Origin: Bacteroidales bacterium
GTDB taxonomy: Bacteria; Bacteroidota; Bacteroidia; Bacteroidales; UBA3824
Reading direction: 5' to 3'
Length of the DNA: 34,198 nucleotides
NCBI GenBank assembly: GCA_017417315.1
Contig: JAFPZK010000020.1
Coordinates: 1 to 34,198, forward strand
Below, piece by piece: positions 32,644 to 34,198 of this stretch (position 1 is the first letter of the stretch; each line of letters begins with the position of its first letter). Both the position numbers and the translations under genes were made by a program. Below the pieces are notes generated by a model, which worked only from the letters and a program-made list of their open reading frames with translations, did no database searches and was not told the origin of the DNA.

Positions 32644-32932
32644 AAAGTTTCAGCATAGATTGAAAACATACTTTGAGTATTGTTTGCAAAATTATGGTAA
32701 GGCACTAACTCAACGAAAAAGAAATGAATATGACAAAATTATGCACCGTATATCTGCTTTCTCTGAAAGTGGTTTTATTGAACCTTTATTAAGAGATGCC
32801 CGAAAAGAATATAGGGCAATTATTTTTGATAAAAAGTATAAAATAATATATACTATCAGCGAGTTTGAAATTACGATACAAAACCTTTGGGATATGCATA
32901 GAAATCCCGAAACGTTAAAAAATGATATTTAA
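32618..32932 (+). CDS. ParE/RelE-superfamily toxin
   Basis: The 104-residue product (or 102 from the second ATG at 32624) shows the fold pattern of ParE/RelE toxins. It opens with MRIVWSKKFQHRLKTYFEYC, continues with helix 2, then LLRDARKEYRAIIFDKKYKI followed by IYTISEFEITIQNLWDMHRN with the closing D-x-R-x-P. Toxin activity would be on translation or gyrase; the sequence does not distinguish these. It forms a two-gene operon with the preceding antitoxin and ends 3 nt before the RseC-family gene. Confidence 0.85.
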   Translation: MSMRIVWSKKFQHRLKTYFEYCLQNYGKALTQRKRNEYDKIMHRISAFSESGFIEPLLRDARKEYRAIIFDKKYKIIYTISEFEITIQNLWDMHRNPETLKNDI

Positions 32933-32935
32933 TCA

Positions 32936-33352
32936 ATGGATATAAAAACAATCAGCCACAGCGGTAAAGTGCTGAAAATCAGCGAAAACAAAATCAGTGT
33001 AGAAATCATTGTCAGTGAGGCGTGCGGACATTGTCAGGCAAAACAAATGTGCTTTTCAAAAGGTAAAGCCATGACAATAGAAGCACAAAACGACGGCAAT
33101 TATCAATTTGAAATAGGGGAGGAGGTAAAAGTCTTTTTTCAGGAGAAACTTGCCGCTACGGGTGTATTTTTGGCATACGTTTTTCCGATGATTGTATTTT
33201 TTGCCGTTATGTTTACGGTTATTGCGCTGACAGATAGTCAGGACAAAGGCTGTATTGCAGCACTCATAACGCTGCCGGTGTATTTCTTTTTGCTTTATAA
33301 ATTCAGAGGCAAACTGAAAAAAACTTTTAAGTTTAAGGTGGAAAAAAAATAA
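32936..33352 (+). CDS. rseC: RseC/SoxR-reducing-system family membrane protein
   Basis: The 138-residue product has a small N-terminal beta domain with ISVEIIVSEACGHCQAKQMC (cysteine cluster CGHC...C at about 30-39) and two hydrophobic segments (about 73-98 and 104-121). This is the RseC/MucC pattern, which in Bacteroidetes usually precedes the rnf electron-transport genes and is thought to help assemble or reduce metal centres. Here rnf genes do not follow, so the gene is displaced or the operon has been split. The Cys cluster is intact. Confidence 0.83.
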   Translation: MDIKTISHSGKVLKISENKISVEIIVSEACGHCQAKQMCFSKGKAMTIEAQNDGNYQFEIGEEVKVFFQEKLAATGVFLAYVFPMIVFFAVMFTVIALTDSQDKGCIAALITLPVYFFLLYKFRGKLKKTFKFKVEKK

Positions 33353-33359
33353 AAATGTC

Positions 33360-33367
33360 TAACTTTG
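33360..33367 (+). promoter_or_regulatory. Promoter -7 box of the GH97-like gene
   Basis: TAACTTTG matches TAnnTTTG 26 bp upstream of the ATG at 33394. The -33 region falls inside the end of the RseC-family gene and shows only TTTA. Confidence 0.6.
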
Positions 33368-33393
33368 CGAAAAAAAATAGTTTGTAATCTATT

Positions 33394-34198
33394 ATGAAAC
33401 AGTTAGTTGTATTGCTTTTGGCATACTTGTTGCTGGGGGGGAAATCTTTGCTCAACAAAATAATATTGCGGAAATTTTTTCGCCGGATAAAAAAATATCT
33501 TGTTACGTTCAATATATTGACGGAAATTTAGCGGGTATTTTGAACTTGAACTCAATCAATACCGAAGTCGTTAAATTAGATATAGGGCTTAAAACCAATT
33601 CTGAAACACTCGGCACGAAAAATGATGTTTTAATTTCAAAAACTTCAAATGAATATGACGGTGTGATTTTAAGCGGACTTTCTGAAAAGAAAGAAATTAT
33701 TGACAGATACAACGAAACCGTTTTGTGTTTTTCTTCGCCAAAAGGCGTTAGTTTTAAGGTATATTTAAGACTTTATAACGAGGGAATTGCCGTAAAATAT
33801 TTTGTCAAATCAAACACTGCCGTAGGAATTTCATCCGACAAGACAGGCATAGATTTGACCGCTTTTTCTTCAAAGTGTTACAGTGAATCGGCGACAGAAT
33901 CAGGTTATTCGGAAAGAGGTTCTCGTGCAAACGGAAATTCTCTTGCTCCGCTTTTTATTACAACCGAAAAATTTTCTGTTTTGATGAACGAGGCCGCAAA
34001 CCTTGCTTTGGCTGACCCCGCAAAAATCAAATTCAGTAATTCAAGATATACATTTTTACAAAGTTATGATTTTAGTTCGGAGATTTCAACTTCTTGGCGG
34101 TATATAATTTTTGCCGCAAATCCTGTGAAAATGATTGACGGAAAATACATTATCACTTCACTTAATGAAAAAAATTCAGACGATATAAGTTGGATAAA
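33394..34198 (+). pseudogene. GH97-type glycoside hydrolase, 5' part, frameshifted at a G7 run
   Basis: The ATG at 33394 starts a signal peptide (MKQLVVLLLAYLLLGG) but the frame is lost at seven G (33435-33441). With one more G it continues EIFAQQNNIAEIFSPDKK and stays open to the right edge. That region resembles the N-terminal beta-sandwich of GH97 (SusB-like alpha-glucosidases/alpha-galactosidases), including VYLRLYNEGIAVKYFV and ANPVKMIDGKYIITSLNE followed by SWI. The catalytic barrel lies beyond the window. The gene may be phase-variable, inactive, or misread at the homopolymer. As found it encodes only about 45 residues. Confidence 0.72.

Overview
The window looks like the chromosome of a Bacteroidales-type Bacteroidetes bacterium. 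The evidence is: a SusC/SusD outer-membrane pair with two companion lipoproteins, lipobox-type signal peptides ending in SC, low GC content, a short bacterial SRP RNA, and at least ten copies of the Bacteroidetes -7 promoter box (TAnnTTTG), several with a TTTG-like -33 box about 20 bp upstream. No plasmid, phage structural or transposase genes were seen.

Left part (1-14.5 kb) is mostly core or metabolic. It holds the 5' end of enolase (eno), a FucP-type MFS sugar symporter, and a four-gene SusC-SusD-lipoprotein-lipoprotein operon, all on the minus strand. On the plus strand follows a PorE-like OmpA-domain protein with TPR, beta-propeller and carboxypeptidase-regulatory-like regions. Then come the SRP RNA gene, a YibE/F membrane protein and a lipoprotein alkaline phosphatase in one minus-strand operon, a secreted YARHG-domain protein, and aat (Leu/Phe-tRNA-protein transferase).

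Middle part (14.5-22.3 kb) is accessory. A type II restriction-modification operon (beta-class adenine methyltransferase, PD-(D/E)xK-like nuclease, frameshifted HTH gene) sits between two 51-bp direct repeats that contain a terminator. Next are two paralogous single-pass membrane proteins that bracket a toxin-antitoxin pair and a stand-alone DnaB C-terminal ATPase, then two unrecognised proteins (326 and 371 aa). Between the last two lie five copies of an 11-bp repeat spaced exactly one helical turn apart.

dnaK (22.3-24.3 kb) follows, with a palindrome-rich upstream region shared with a divergent defence operon. That operon (24.6-30.9 kb) is the most interesting system here. Four closely packed genes encode a nuclease-methyltransferase fusion, a two-TRD specificity subunit, an ABC-type ATPase like Septu PtuA with an extra N-terminal region, and an HNH protein like PtuB. 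No HsdR motor is present.

Right end (30.9-34.2 kb) begins with gene debris: an AlbA_2/HATPase_c_4-type remnant and a deleted copy of a nearby ABC ATPase gene. It continues with an orphan antitoxin-like gene overlapping an intact FecE-like ABC ATPase, a second toxin-antitoxin pair, an RseC-family protein, and the 5' part of a GH97-type glycosidase whose signal peptide is broken by a frameshift at a run of seven G.
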